A stretch of DNA of 64,000 nucleotides, from contig DCVT01000031.1 in assembly GCA_002328075.1 (NCBI GenBank), positions 248,001 through 312,000 on the forward strand, read 5' to 3'. This DNA comes from Anaerolineales bacterium UBA2181. GTDB lineage: Bacteria > Chloroflexota > Anaerolineae > Promineifilales > UBA4811. Below, one piece after another: positions 33,781-42,344 of this stretch. Made by a program: the position numbers and the translations under genes. Numbering within the stretch: the stretch's first letter is position 1; each line of letters opens with the position of its first letter. The notes under the pieces are model-generated. The model did no database searches. It was not told the DNA's origin and worked only from the letters and a program-made list of their open reading frames with translations.

Positions 33781-35219
33781 AGGTCGTCTCCCGACATCAA
33801 CGCGGCGTGGATCTCTGCCACCGGTCCATGTAGCTGTCCCGCCCGCAGACACGCGTGGCCCGCGCGCCCCAGCCATTTCCCTAGCTCGGTCGCCGCTGCG
33901 TGGCAGCGGATGCGGCCGAGCAGGTTGGGGCTCAGTGCCACCCCTTCGCGCACAGCATGATCCGCCATCGAGACCACCGATTGCCAGTAATCGATGGCAG
34001 CCACTCGCTCCAGCAGCCCTTCGCTGTGCTCACCATTCACTTGCATCACGGCCTGCTGCAGGTGTCTCCACCCCAGCCCCTGCCAGAACGCGCAGAAAAC
34101 TCGATCGCGCAATCGGGAAGGAATTGGCAGCTGCCCAAGCGCTGCGGTTGCCAGGCGCAGCCAGACGCGGCGCAGGATAGTCCACAGGCGCCGGAGGGTG
34201 GTGAGACCGGGAAACGGGCGAATGCCCTGGCGCGGGCGCAAGTCCTGCCAATCGAGGAACCGGCAGAGCGCGCCGACCCGGGTGTCATCGCGATTGACCT
34301 GCCAGGACGAGTGGCTGCTGAGTAGGTGTGCCACGCTTCGGCTGGTAAAGCGACGGCGATACCACTCCCGGGCCTGCTCCACCGGCGCGGGCATTTCCGT
34401 GGGATCCCAACGGGCAGGTGGGGCTGCCAGGCATTCCTGCTCCGCCAGGCGAAGCGTTCTCTGTACCTCGGTCGGGGATGGCAACGGCATCTCAGAGTCG
34501 AACATTTCAGCCAGTGTCAACCCGTCCAGGTAAGCGCGCTGCAGATCCTGTCGCCAGGATCGCTGATGCGAGTGAACAACCACTGACGCCGGTTCATAGA
34601 CCAGCCGATAGCCAGAACGCAACACCTGCAGCGCCCAGGCAACATCCTCGGCGTACGCCACATCCGGCAAAGGGATCTGCTGCCACACCGACCGCCGGAC
34701 CAGCGAACTCACGTTGTTGAACGCGCAACAAGACAGCTTTTGTTCGGCGTCCTGCTGCTGGAAATCCTCCCAGTCGGTGATCTCTAGCACCGTCCGGCCG
34801 CCAACCAGGCGGTGCCAATGGTGAGCAACAGTTCGACTGACATAGTCAGCCCCCGGCCGGGGCATCTGGCGACTGAAAGCACCTGCCACCAGATGATCGG
34901 ATTGCAGCGGGCTGATCAAGTGGCGCAACCAGCTTTGGTCAGCCGGAAGCGCGTCCTGGACCAGCAGTGCGACCCATTCGCCTTTTGCTTCTGCAATGCC
35001 CAGGTTGCGGGTGCGGCCGTGACCATAATCCTGCGGCGGAATTTGCACCAACCTCAGGGGAAACTCCTGGGACAGGGCCACCGTTCCGTCAACCGAACCC
35101 GAGTCGACGACGACCACCTCGATCTGTCCATCGATCTGCTGGGCAAACACCGCCTCCAACGTTTCCCGAAAGCCGGGCCCGGCGTCCTTGGTGGGAATGA
35201 CAACCGAGATCACGTTCAC
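33753..35219 (-). CDS. Glycosyltransferase family 2, long form
   Basis: A 488-residue protein. The first 250 residues form a GT-A domain (VISVVIPTKDAGPGFRETL, VVDSGSVDGT, LVQDALPADQ). The remaining 240 residues are Arg/Trp-rich with no recognised motif and may form an acceptor domain. GTG start overlaps the previous stop as GTGA. Resembles the GT2 at 30041 in its first domain. Confidence 0.83.
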   Translation of the reverse strand: MNVISVVIPTKDAGPGFRETLEAVFAQQIDGQIEVVVVDSGSVDGTVALSQEFPLRLVQIPPQDYGHGRTRNLGIAEAKGEWVALLVQDALPADQSWLRHLISPLQSDHLVAGAFSRQMPRPGADYVSRTVAHHWHRLVGGRTVLEITDWEDFQQQDAEQKLSCCAFNNVSSLVRRSVWQQIPLPDVAYAEDVAWALQVLRSGYRLVYEPASVVVHSHQRSWRQDLQRAYLDGLTLAEMFDSEMPLPSPTEVQRTLRLAEQECLAAPPARWDPTEMPAPVEQAREWYRRRFTSRSVAHLLSSHSSWQVNRDDTRVGALCRFLDWQDLRPRQGIRPFPGLTTLRRLWTILRRVWLRLATAALGQLPIPSRLRDRVFCAFWQGLGWRHLQQAVMQVNGEHSEGLLERVAAIDYWQSVVSMADHAVREGVALSPNLLGRIRCHAAATELGKWLGRAGHACLRAGQLHGPVAEIHAALMSGDDLWYPASRSS

Positions 35220-36601
35220 GACTGGCTACCGAAAAAACGTCGGCGTTGGCGATGGAGATAGGCCAACAGACGCATGACCCGGCCGGACTCGTAACCGCGC
35301 ACTGTGTTTTCCAGCTCGGCTATCCGCCGCTCCAGAGACAGTCTCTCGTCCTGGTCCGCTCGTGTGGGCAGGTCAAGGGCTTCCTTTTTGCCGAGACCCA
35401 GACGAGGCGCCTGGCAAAAGCGCACCAGAGGTTCCGCTACGTGCTCCCAATCGTAGATCTGTCGCAACTGTCCAAAGGCGGGTCGGCGAGCCTCCCGTGC
35501 GTCCGGCTGGTCCAGCAAGTCGTTGATGGCTGCTGCCACCGAGTCCACGGCACCACACGGCACCAGCGTCACGGCACCGAACCCTGCCAGTTGTTCTGCC
35601 AGTACGTCTCCCTGACTGCACACCATTGGCAGACCCGACCAGACGGCGTCCAGCAGGCGGGTCCGGAATGCCAGGCGTGACTCGATCCCGGGATGGTGTA
35701 GGGATAGGCCCACATCGGCGTCCAGCAGATAGGCCCCGCGCTCGTCGTAGGGCACCCAATCTCCCCAAAATACCATGCTGGGTCCTAACCCCAGCTCCGC
35801 ACAGAGAGCGCGAGCCTCGCGCGCCCGCTGCATCTCGGGCACCCGCTCAGCATCCGGGTGATTGGTGCCCAGAAAGACCAGTCGCGCTTCCGGGTGGCGT
35901 GTCACGACCTGGGGCATGGCGCGCAACAGGGTGAGTGGGTCGAACCAGTTCCAGATTCCGCCTCCCCACAGGAGGACACGGTCCTGCCGGTCGATGCCGG
36001 GCCACACTCCTTTGAGAGCGGGAGCCGGTTGAGGGGGGTCGGATGGGCAGCCAAAGGGCACAACGGCGACCAATGTCTCGAGCGCAGCATCCAGGTCGTA
36101 GAGCTCCGGCCGCAGGCGGCCATACGCTGCCAGAACGCCCAACCAAAAGTCGCGCTGCCGGTTGCTGGCGCAAAGCAGCAAGTCAGCATGCTGTGCCACC
36201 AACTGGGTACCGTGCCAGGCATGTTCGTACTCGCGGGTTCGTGCGTCAGGTCTGGCGTGTACATGCCAGGACAACGACTCCACCGGCGTGGGGATGTATA
36301 CATCAGCGACCCAGGGGACAGGCAGGTTCCGCAAAAAAGGAAAATCGGCGATCAGGTAACCGCTGGAGATGACCACGTCCGCCTGGCGCGCCAAGTCCTC
36401 CACCGCGCGCCAGGTTCGGCTGTCTTTCCAGGAGAAGGCAAGGCCATCAACCATTCGGCCGAATTGGGGATCGGCAAAAGGAGCCGCCAGCGTTACCGAG
36501 AAATGCCGACCAAGCACCCGCGTCAATTCCCACGCTCGGATCGCCGGACCAGCCATCCTCGGGCCGACCGGCTCGTGTGAGAGCATCAGAACACGGGTCA
36601 T
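35216..36601 (-). CDS. GT4-type glycosyltransferase with C-terminal coiled coil
   Basis: A 461-residue GT-B protein. MTRVLMLSHEPVGPRMAGPA opens the acceptor domain; VLLWGGGIWNWFDPLTLLRA begins the donor domain; LDAVWSGLPMVCSQGD is the donor-site helix. The last 50 residues (LERRIAELENTVRGYESG, then a basic tail) look like a coiled coil and membrane-binding tail. ATG at 36601 forms ATGA with the exported-protein stop; the longer frame from 36667 is rejected. Confidence 0.8.
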   Translation of the reverse strand: MTRVLMLSHEPVGPRMAGPAIRAWELTRVLGRHFSVTLAAPFADPQFGRMVDGLAFSWKDSRTWRAVEDLARQADVVISSGYLIADFPFLRNLPVPWVADVYIPTPVESLSWHVHARPDARTREYEHAWHGTQLVAQHADLLLCASNRQRDFWLGVLAAYGRLRPELYDLDAALETLVAVVPFGCPSDPPQPAPALKGVWPGIDRQDRVLLWGGGIWNWFDPLTLLRAMPQVVTRHPEARLVFLGTNHPDAERVPEMQRAREARALCAELGLGPSMVFWGDWVPYDERGAYLLDADVGLSLHHPGIESRLAFRTRLLDAVWSGLPMVCSQGDVLAEQLAGFGAVTLVPCGAVDSVAAAINDLLDQPDAREARRPAFGQLRQIYDWEHVAEPLVRFCQAPRLGLGKKEALDLPTRADQDERLSLERRIAELENTVRGYESGRVMRLLAYLHRQRRRFFGSQS

Positions 36602-38037
36602 TGCGCTGCCAGGTAGCCCAACATGCGGCCCAGGCTGTCGAACCAGCCGCAGGGATATGTCCGGCATGGTGGAGTCATGTTGAACACCACCGGCACGTAC
36701 ACAAGCTGGTCCAGATCGACGCGGATGGCGTGGAGCTCGGGCTCCGCAGCCTCCAAGATAATTGGCGCGGATCGTTGGCCGGTCGTCCAGATCGGACCAG
36801 CCAGACGGAGTTCGGTAGCGTACACCGCACCATCGGCGGGCGCCACCGAAAGATAGACGATCTCCAGCGACATCACCTGTTTGTATATTGTCTCAAGGAT
36901 GGCGGCCGAGCAGCTCCCCTGTGTGAAACAGGGATGGTATTGGACGCCCGCAGGGACCACGTACTCGGGAACCGCCAGACGGGTGACCGGTCCGACGACT
37001 GGAAGGTAACTCGCCTGCGGTGCCTGATCAGCATCTCGCCAGACGGCCTTCAGAGGGAAAACTCCACTAATCGTCATGTCGGCCGAGAGGCGCCAATCGC
37101 TGTCCTCCAACCGGTAGCTGCCGCTGCTCGGCCGGTCCGCGTTGGGAAAACCTGCCAAAGAGGATCGATCCGTATAAGGATCTACCGGCATGGCAGGGTA
37201 CCTGAGCAGGAAATAGTTCGTGCCCGCGGGTATCTCGAGGGCGATGCGCTCGTGTCGGTCGGGGTAGGCAGCCCGCATCTGATCCATAAGCGGTTGGACG
37301 ATGCCCACGTCTCCCACGCCGACATAGGATCGAAAGGTGCCTGTTTGGGTCCCGAGGATTGAGGCATGGACAGCTTCAGAGATCTCTAGCGTAAACACGC
37401 CGGTAAGGGTGACATAATCTCGACCAGGTATCTCCAATCGGCATCCGCTGTTTGAGGGGATGGCCAACCCGTTGGGCTCGACGGGAGGCATGGGGAATGT
37501 CTTGCCTGGTCCGTAGGCAATCTCGGTGTACCGCAGATACATGCTGCTGTTATATTGAGGCAACCGGGTACCCATGGCTGAAATGTACATGTAATCCACT
37601 TCATGCGTCACCTCTGTACCGTCAGCAGCGTACAGGCGCAGATGGGACGCTGGCGCTACCGACCCCATGTGATCATATCGCGGGTATTGACCGAGGCATC
37701 CGAATGCAGTCAGCGGCTGGGGAGCCAGCCATGCCGGGTACGTGACGCGAGGAAAGAGGGTGGTGGTAACCGTGACGGTGCTGCCGACCCGGCTTCCTGA
37801 CTCATAGATCACCAACCCTTCCCCATCGTCAAAAGAGACGATCGCACCCCTGAGAGCACGCTCCTCAATTTGGCTTACCAGATCAACCACACTTTGGGCA
37901 CGCGGCTCCAACCAATCCGGCAACGCAACAGCGGTTCCGTCAGTCGCCGGTCCAGCGACACCGGGAACCGCCAACGCTGAAAAGAGGAGCGCCCCCACAA
38001 GGAGCGATCCTGCACCACCTAAGGTTGCGGAGCCCAT
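36598..38037 (-). CDS. Exported protein of unknown function beside the ABC ATPase
   Basis: A 479-residue protein with an N-terminal hydrophobic signal or anchor (SLLVGALLFSALAVPGVAG). The rest is predicted beta-rich and extracellular, with aromatic and Gly/Pro-rich stretches and two Cys pairs near the C-terminus. No known domain recognised. ATG at 38037 is favoured over 38043 because GGGGAA lies 7 bases ahead. It overlaps the Wzt-type gene by 19 bases and the next GT by ATGA, so it is coupled to glycan export genes. Secreted glycan-binding or anchoring protein is a guess. Confidence 0.7.
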   Translation of the reverse strand: MGSATLGGAGSLLVGALLFSALAVPGVAGPATDGTAVALPDWLEPRAQSVVDLVSQIEERALRGAIVSFDDGEGLVIYESGSRVGSTVTVTTTLFPRVTYPAWLAPQPLTAFGCLGQYPRYDHMGSVAPASHLRLYAADGTEVTHEVDYMYISAMGTRLPQYNSSMYLRYTEIAYGPGKTFPMPPVEPNGLAIPSNSGCRLEIPGRDYVTLTGVFTLEISEAVHASILGTQTGTFRSYVGVGDVGIVQPLMDQMRAAYPDRHERIALEIPAGTNYFLLRYPAMPVDPYTDRSSLAGFPNADRPSSGSYRLEDSDWRLSADMTISGVFPLKAVWRDADQAPQASYLPVVGPVTRLAVPEYVVPAGVQYHPCFTQGSCSAAILETIYKQVMSLEIVYLSVAPADGAVYATELRLAGPIWTTGQRSAPIILEAAEPELHAIRVDLDQLVYVPVVFNMTPPCRTYPCGWFDSLGRMLGYLAAQ

Positions 38038-39242
38038 GACCATTCCCCGTTCAAGGTCACCATGCCGTAGCGCTCGCGCGCCACCGGCAAGACGTAGAAC
38101 GGATACAGCTGGTCGTGATAGTCGTACATCTCGGTATCCTGCTGGTCATGGCAGGACGTCGATACCAGGTAGGTGCCCTCGAGCAGCGCGAGGGCAGGAA
38201 CATGGTATCGCACAATGCCTCTGCCCTCTGCCCGCGGTATCTCCAGCCCTCCGAATCGCGTGTTGGGGCCAGTGATGTGGAGTCCATCGTTGCGATGGAT
38301 CGCCAACCCGAAGACCGGCCGTTCCACCGGCGACGCGGCTCGGAAATGAATCTCGACAGCAAAGGGTTCACCACTGGCAAATGCCTGCAACTGCTGTCCA
38401 TCCCCGTTCAGCAGACAGACCTTCTCGATCTCCACCCGGCGAGTTCCCCAGCGTTGATCCTGTTGTTCCGTCGGCAACTGCGCCGCTTTTTGGTACACGT
38501 GCCAGATGTACTGCTTGACCACGTCCTCCGTCCGACCGTCAGCTTTGACCCGGCCCTGGTCCAGCCACACCGCCCGCTGACAGGCATTCCTCACTGAATC
38601 CAGGTTGTGGGACACCAGGACGATGGTGCACCCCGACTGTTGCAGGCGCTCGATCCGATCCAGGCACTTTTTTTGGAACGCCGCATCACCTACTGCCAGC
38701 ACCTCATCCACCAGTAGCAGGTCCGGATTGATGTGGATGAGGGTGGAAAAAGCCAGGCGCACATACATGCCTGACGAATAGTGCTTGACCGGCAGGTCAA
38801 TGAAACCTTCCAGCTCGGAAAACGCGACGATAGCATCTAGTTTTCGCAGCACCTCGGCGCGACCCATCCCCATTATCGAGCTGTTGAGAAAGATGTTCTC
38901 GCGCCCGGTGAGGTCCGGATGGAATCCAGCACCGAGTTCGAGCAGTGCAGCCACCCGCCCGCGCACGTACACCTTGCCACTGGTGGGAAATAGAATTGAA
39001 CTGGCGAGCTTGAGAAGAGTGCTTTTGCCCGCACCGTTGGGTCCGACAAAGCCCACCGCCTCGCCGGCCTTGACGTCGAGGTCAACGTCCTGGAGCGCCC
39101 AGAAAACCTGTTTGGACCGGGACGGCGACGCTCGGCGGAAGCTGGCTGCCTGGAGGAAGAGCTCCTGGAACGCCCGTGGCCGATCCATGGAGAGGATGAA
39201 CTTTTTCGAGACGGAAGATAAACGGAGGATTGTGCCTGTCAA
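38019..39242 (-). CDS. Polysaccharide ABC exporter ATP-binding protein (Wzt type)
   Basis: A 407-residue ATPase of the O-antigen/teichoic acid exporter class. Walker A GPNGAGKST (67-75), FHPDLTGRENIFLN, signature YSSGMYVRLAFS (155-166), Walker B LLLVDEVLAVGD, switch His in VSHNLDSV. Residues about 250-407 form the Wzt C-terminal carbohydrate-binding domain (FGLAIHRNDGLHITGPNT). TTG start at 39242 is the only reasonable initiator for the family N-terminus (TILRLSSVSKKF). No Wzm permease gene is present in the window, which is unusual. Confidence 0.9.
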   Translation of the reverse strand: MTGTILRLSSVSKKFILSMDRPRAFQELFLQAASFRRASPSRSKQVFWALQDVDLDVKAGEAVGFVGPNGAGKSTLLKLASSILFPTSGKVYVRGRVAALLELGAGFHPDLTGRENIFLNSSIMGMGRAEVLRKLDAIVAFSELEGFIDLPVKHYSSGMYVRLAFSTLIHINPDLLLVDEVLAVGDAAFQKKCLDRIERLQQSGCTIVLVSHNLDSVRNACQRAVWLDQGRVKADGRTEDVVKQYIWHVYQKAAQLPTEQQDQRWGTRRVEIEKVCLLNGDGQQLQAFASGEPFAVEIHFRAASPVERPVFGLAIHRNDGLHITGPNTRFGGLEIPRAEGRGIVRYHVPALALLEGTYLVSTSCHDQQDTEMYDYHDQLYPFYVLPVARERYGMVTLNGEWSWAPQP

Positions 39243-39298
39243 GGTGTTTGCCGCCCGATGCTGGCGTAGGGTTGTGGGTTCTATCTGACCCAGCGGTC

Positions 39299-40114
39299 CT
39301 AGGTGTTGTCTCCTGGCATGTCAGAACGTAGGACTCGCTCAACGAACTGGACCGTCAACGCGGCCGCGGTCTCCCATTCGCCATCCAAGATGACGCAGTG
39401 ACCGGATTGCTCCAGCCAGTGCACTTCCTTGACCGCCGAGCTGACCTCACGCGCCAGGATTTCCGGCACGCTTGGGTGCACCGAAGTGTCTCGTCGGCCC
39501 TGTACTACCAGAAGAGGCTGGCGCACACGCGTCAGGCGCCGGCGTACCTGGCGTTGGAGTCGGAAAAGCTGGACAGCGGCCGGAACGGGGTTGACCGGAT
39601 AGCCCTGCCAGCGGTCGTCAGCCGGAGACGGAGCCGAGGCGCCTTTGGGCACGGTTTGCACCAAGGGGGCCACGATCGGTGCGATGAGCGGCAAGAGGCG
39701 CGAGGTGATCCTGAGCCCGGGCGCAAAGGTCATCACACCGGCGATCTCTGGGTGCTCACTCGCCAGGTACAACGCCAGCAGCCCACCCATCGATTCGCCG
39801 CCCACAAACAACACCTGGCAGCGCGCTGCCAGGTCCCGATAGGCTGACTCTGCTGCTGCCACCCAATCCTGCCAGCGGCACCGATTCATCTCCGCCGGTC
39901 TGGTGCCGTGTCCCGGCAGGAGCGGGCCATTCACGGTATATCCGTTTTGGTGCAGTGTCTGAGCCAGTAGACGGACCTCTGCGGTTGTGGCTGTGAACCC
40001 GTGCAGGAGCAGTACGCCGGTCGTGCTTCCCGGCCAATAGAAGCTGTCACCTTCCAGGTGCGGGTTACGAATGGTTGGTTGTTGCATTGCAGCCTCGATA
40101 GTTTGCATTGGCAC
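39299..40114 (-). CDS. Alpha/beta hydrolase (carboxylesterase-like)
   Basis: A 271-residue hydrolase. Oxyanion motif LLLHGFTATTAEV, nucleophile Ser108 in GGESMGG, acid in GRRDTSVHP, and catalytic His in SGHCVILDGEWE, matching the monoacylglycerol lipase/Est30 carboxylesterase group (usual length about 250). First gene of the leftward block and probably leaderless: TATAAT ends 5 bases before the GTG at 40114 (ATG at 40108 is the alternative start). Stands 56 bases from the ABC ATPase gene. Confidence 0.85.
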   Translation of the reverse strand: MPMQTIEAAMQQPTIRNPHLEGDSFYWPGSTTGVLLLHGFTATTAEVRLLAQTLHQNGYTVNGPLLPGHGTRPAEMNRCRWQDWVAAAESAYRDLAARCQVLFVGGESMGGLLALYLASEHPEIAGVMTFAPGLRITSRLLPLIAPIVAPLVQTVPKGASAPSPADDRWQGYPVNPVPAAVQLFRLQRQVRRRLTRVRQPLLVVQGRRDTSVHPSVPEILAREVSSAVKEVHWLEQSGHCVILDGEWETAAALTVQFVERVLRSDMPGDNT

Positions 40115-40119
40115 CCTTG

Positions 40120-40148
40120 ATTATACAGCATTGGCGAACCCCCACCAA
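40120..40148 (-). promoter_or_regulatory. Promoter of the leftward glycan block (leaderless)
   Basis: Minus strand: perfect -10 TATAAT (40125-40120), 17-base spacer, -35 TTGGTG (40148-40143). The expected transcript start falls on the GTG at 40114 or a few bases beyond, leaving no room for a Shine-Dalgarno site. It is back-to-back with the rightward promoter at 40159-40187. Confidence 0.6.
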
Positions 40149-40158
40149 GTGCGTCCGT

Positions 40159-40187
40159 TTGACGCTCCCCGACCGCTTGGTTAAAAT
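40159..40187 (+). promoter_or_regulatory. Promoter of the SAM hydrolase-murA unit (leaderless)
   Basis: Plus strand: -35 TTGACG (40159-40164), 17-base spacer, -10 TAAAAT (40182-40187), each 5 of 6. Transcription should start near 40194, which is the A of the ATG. No ribosome binding site precedes the gene. Confidence 0.65.
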
Positions 40188-40193
40188 GAATCC

Positions 40194-41030
40194 ATGGAGC
40201 CGATTATCACCCTGACCACCGATTTCGGCACGACGGACGGGTACGTGGGAGCCATGAAAGGTGTGCTGCTGGGCATCTGCCCGAAAGCGCGTCTGGTGGA
40301 CATCACACACGAGATCCCACACCGGGACGTTCGGCGGGCGGCGATCACGCTCTGGAGCGTGGCCTCCTTTTGTCCCGCCGGCACCGTGCATTTGGTCGTG
40401 GTGGACCCGACCGTCGGGACAGCGCGTCGGCCGTTGGCCTTGTACGCCAACGGCATGTTTTTTGTCGGACCAGACAACGGCGTGTTTACGTTGGTGGCCG
40501 CTGAAGGCACGTCAGTTGTAGCCCTGGAGGAGACGGTCTATCACCGGCAGACAGGGCCGATCAGTGCCACGTTTCACGGTCGTGACGTCTTTGCACCGGT
40601 GGCTGCCCATCTGGCCAGCGGTGTCAGCCTGGAAGCGCTGGGTACCCGCGTTGATTGCTGGGTCCGGTTGCCCTTTCCGCCGTTCGTCAGCCACGGGGCC
40701 AACCGATGGTCAGGCGAGGTTCTATACCTGGACCACTTTGGTAACGGGGTGACCAATCTGCGAGTGCTTGAGACCCACGGAGAGAGGATGAGGTTGGTGC
40801 CGCTCGGTTCACCAGCCCCGCTTCCCAACCTTCAGATGGCTGCAAACCACATCTGCTGGCGCGAGCGCGAACTCCCGTTGGTGCGAACCTATGGGGACGT
40901 GGCTCCTGGTCAGACACTGGCGCTCATCGGCAGCCAGGGGTTGGTGGAAATCGCTGTGTGTGATGGTAGTGCTGGAGCCAGCTTGGGTGTGCAGCCTGGC
41001 GACCCGGTCTGGTTCATCAGCGAGTGCTAG
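40194..41030 (+). CDS. SAM hydroxide adenosyltransferase (fluorinase/DUF62 family)
   Basis: A 278-residue member of the fluorinase/chlorinase/DUF62 fold (PF01887 and PF20257). It has the hydrolase triad seen in archaeal DUF62 enzymes: Asp71 in VVVDPTVGT, Arg78 in GTARR, His128 in TFHGRDVF. These enzymes use water to split S-adenosylmethionine into adenosine and methionine. TLTTDFGTTDGYVGAMKG and FVGPDNGVFTL are also diagnostic. Likely leaderless. It is followed by murA after 24 bases. Confidence 0.9.
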   Translation: MEPIITLTTDFGTTDGYVGAMKGVLLGICPKARLVDITHEIPHRDVRRAAITLWSVASFCPAGTVHLVVVDPTVGTARRPLALYANGMFFVGPDNGVFTLVAAEGTSVVALEETVYHRQTGPISATFHGRDVFAPVAAHLASGVSLEALGTRVDCWVRLPFPPFVSHGANRWSGEVLYLDHFGNGVTNLRVLETHGERMRLVPLGSPAPLPNLQMAANHICWRERELPLVRTYGDVAPGQTLALIGSQGLVEIAVCDGSAGASLGVQPGDPVWFISEC

Positions 41031-41054
41031 ATCATCGGCAATAGAAAGGCGATC

Positions 41055-42344
41055 ATGATGGACCAGTTTATCATTGAGGGGGGGTATCCCCTGAGTGGGA
41101 CAACGGTGCCGGGCGGAAACAAGAATGCCGCCTTTCCCGTCCTGGCAGCTTGTTTGCTGACCGAAGAGCCGGTGATCATCCGCAACGTGCCGGACATCCA
41201 AGACGTGCGCACGTTTCGGCAGCTTTTAAAGGGAATTGGTGTCGAGGTGGAACGTCAGGCGAACCACATGTATCGCCTTCACGCGCGCACCATCACCACA
41301 TCGCAACCGGACCCAGATGTCTTTGGCCAGATCCGCGGTTCTCTGGTCCTCACCGGCGCTCTGCTTGGGAGGACAGGACAGGCCATGGTACCCGCACCGG
41401 GGGGAGACATGATAGGCCGGCGTCGAGTGGACACTCACGTCCAGGCATTGCAGTCATTAGGTGCCACGCTCAAAACCAACCAGGTGATGCACCTCCATGC
41501 CAGCCGCCTACAGGGGGCGGATATCCTGCTGGACGAAGCCAGCGTCACCGGCACCGAGAACACGGTATTGGCAGCCGTGCTGGCCCGCGGGACAACCATA
41601 ATTCGCAATGCGGCTTGCGAGCCGCACGTGCAAGACCTCTGTAATTTCCTGAACCTGCTTGGCGCGCAGATCGAAGGGGTCGGCTCCAACGTGATCGTCA
41701 TTCACGGCGTTGACCGCCTGACTGGCGGTGAGTTCGCCATCGGCCCGGATTACATGGAGGTAGGAAGCCTCATTGGGCTGGGCGCGGTTACGGGCAGCAA
41801 GATCCGCATTCAGAACGCCGGGGTGCAACATCTGAGGATGACGCAAATGGTGCTAGACCGGTTAGGGGTAGAGTTGCAGATCGAGGGCGACGATGTGGTG
41901 CTGCCCGGTGAACAACTACTGACCGTCAACCCTGACCTTGGGGGCGTCATACCAGAGATCAAAGATGGTCCCTGGCCCGCCTTCCCGCCGGACCTGATGA
42001 GCATCGCCATTGTGGTAGCGACACAATCCGAAGGGTCGGTGCTGTTTCACGAGTGGATGTACGAGAGCCGGTTGTACTTTGTGGACAAGCTCATTCGGAT
42101 GGGAGCGCGCGTCATCCTGTGCGACCCTCACCGATGCCTGGTCCAGGGACCCACCCGGCTCCACGGAGAGCAAGTAGAGAGTCCGGATATCCGGGCAGGC
42201 ATGGCGTTGCTGCTGGCGGCGCTCTGCGCCCGGGGAACGAGTGTGATCAGCAAGGTCCGACAGATTGACCGAGGCTATGAACGGATTGAGGAAAAGCTAC
42301 GGGCGCTTGGTGCCCGCATCGAGCGAGTGGTCGGGTCGACATGA
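41055..42344 (+). CDS. murA: UDP-N-acetylglucosamine 1-carboxyvinyltransferase with Asp at the Cys115 position
   Basis: A 429-residue enolpyruvyl transferase of peptidoglycan precursor synthesis. GGNKNAAFPVLAA (substrate Lys/Asn), QIRGSLVLTGALLGR, and the active-site loop PAPGGDMIGRRRVDTH. At the position of E. coli Cys115 this protein has Asp118 (codon 41406-41408). The same replacement in Mycobacterium and Chlamydia MurA keeps activity but prevents fosfomycin alkylation. RGYERIEEKLRALGA closes the protein as usual. Cytoplasmic. Weak AAAGG Shine-Dalgarno. Confidence 0.9.
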   Translation: MMDQFIIEGGYPLSGTTVPGGNKNAAFPVLAACLLTEEPVIIRNVPDIQDVRTFRQLLKGIGVEVERQANHMYRLHARTITTSQPDPDVFGQIRGSLVLTGALLGRTGQAMVPAPGGDMIGRRRVDTHVQALQSLGATLKTNQVMHLHASRLQGADILLDEASVTGTENTVLAAVLARGTTIIRNAACEPHVQDLCNFLNLLGAQIEGVGSNVIVIHGVDRLTGGEFAIGPDYMEVGSLIGLGAVTGSKIRIQNAGVQHLRMTQMVLDRLGVELQIEGDDVVLPGEQLLTVNPDLGGVIPEIKDGPWPAFPPDLMSIAIVVATQSEGSVLFHEWMYESRLYFVDKLIRMGARVILCDPHRCLVQGPTRLHGEQVESPDIRAGMALLLAALCARGTSVISKVRQIDRGYERIEEKLRALGARIERVVGST

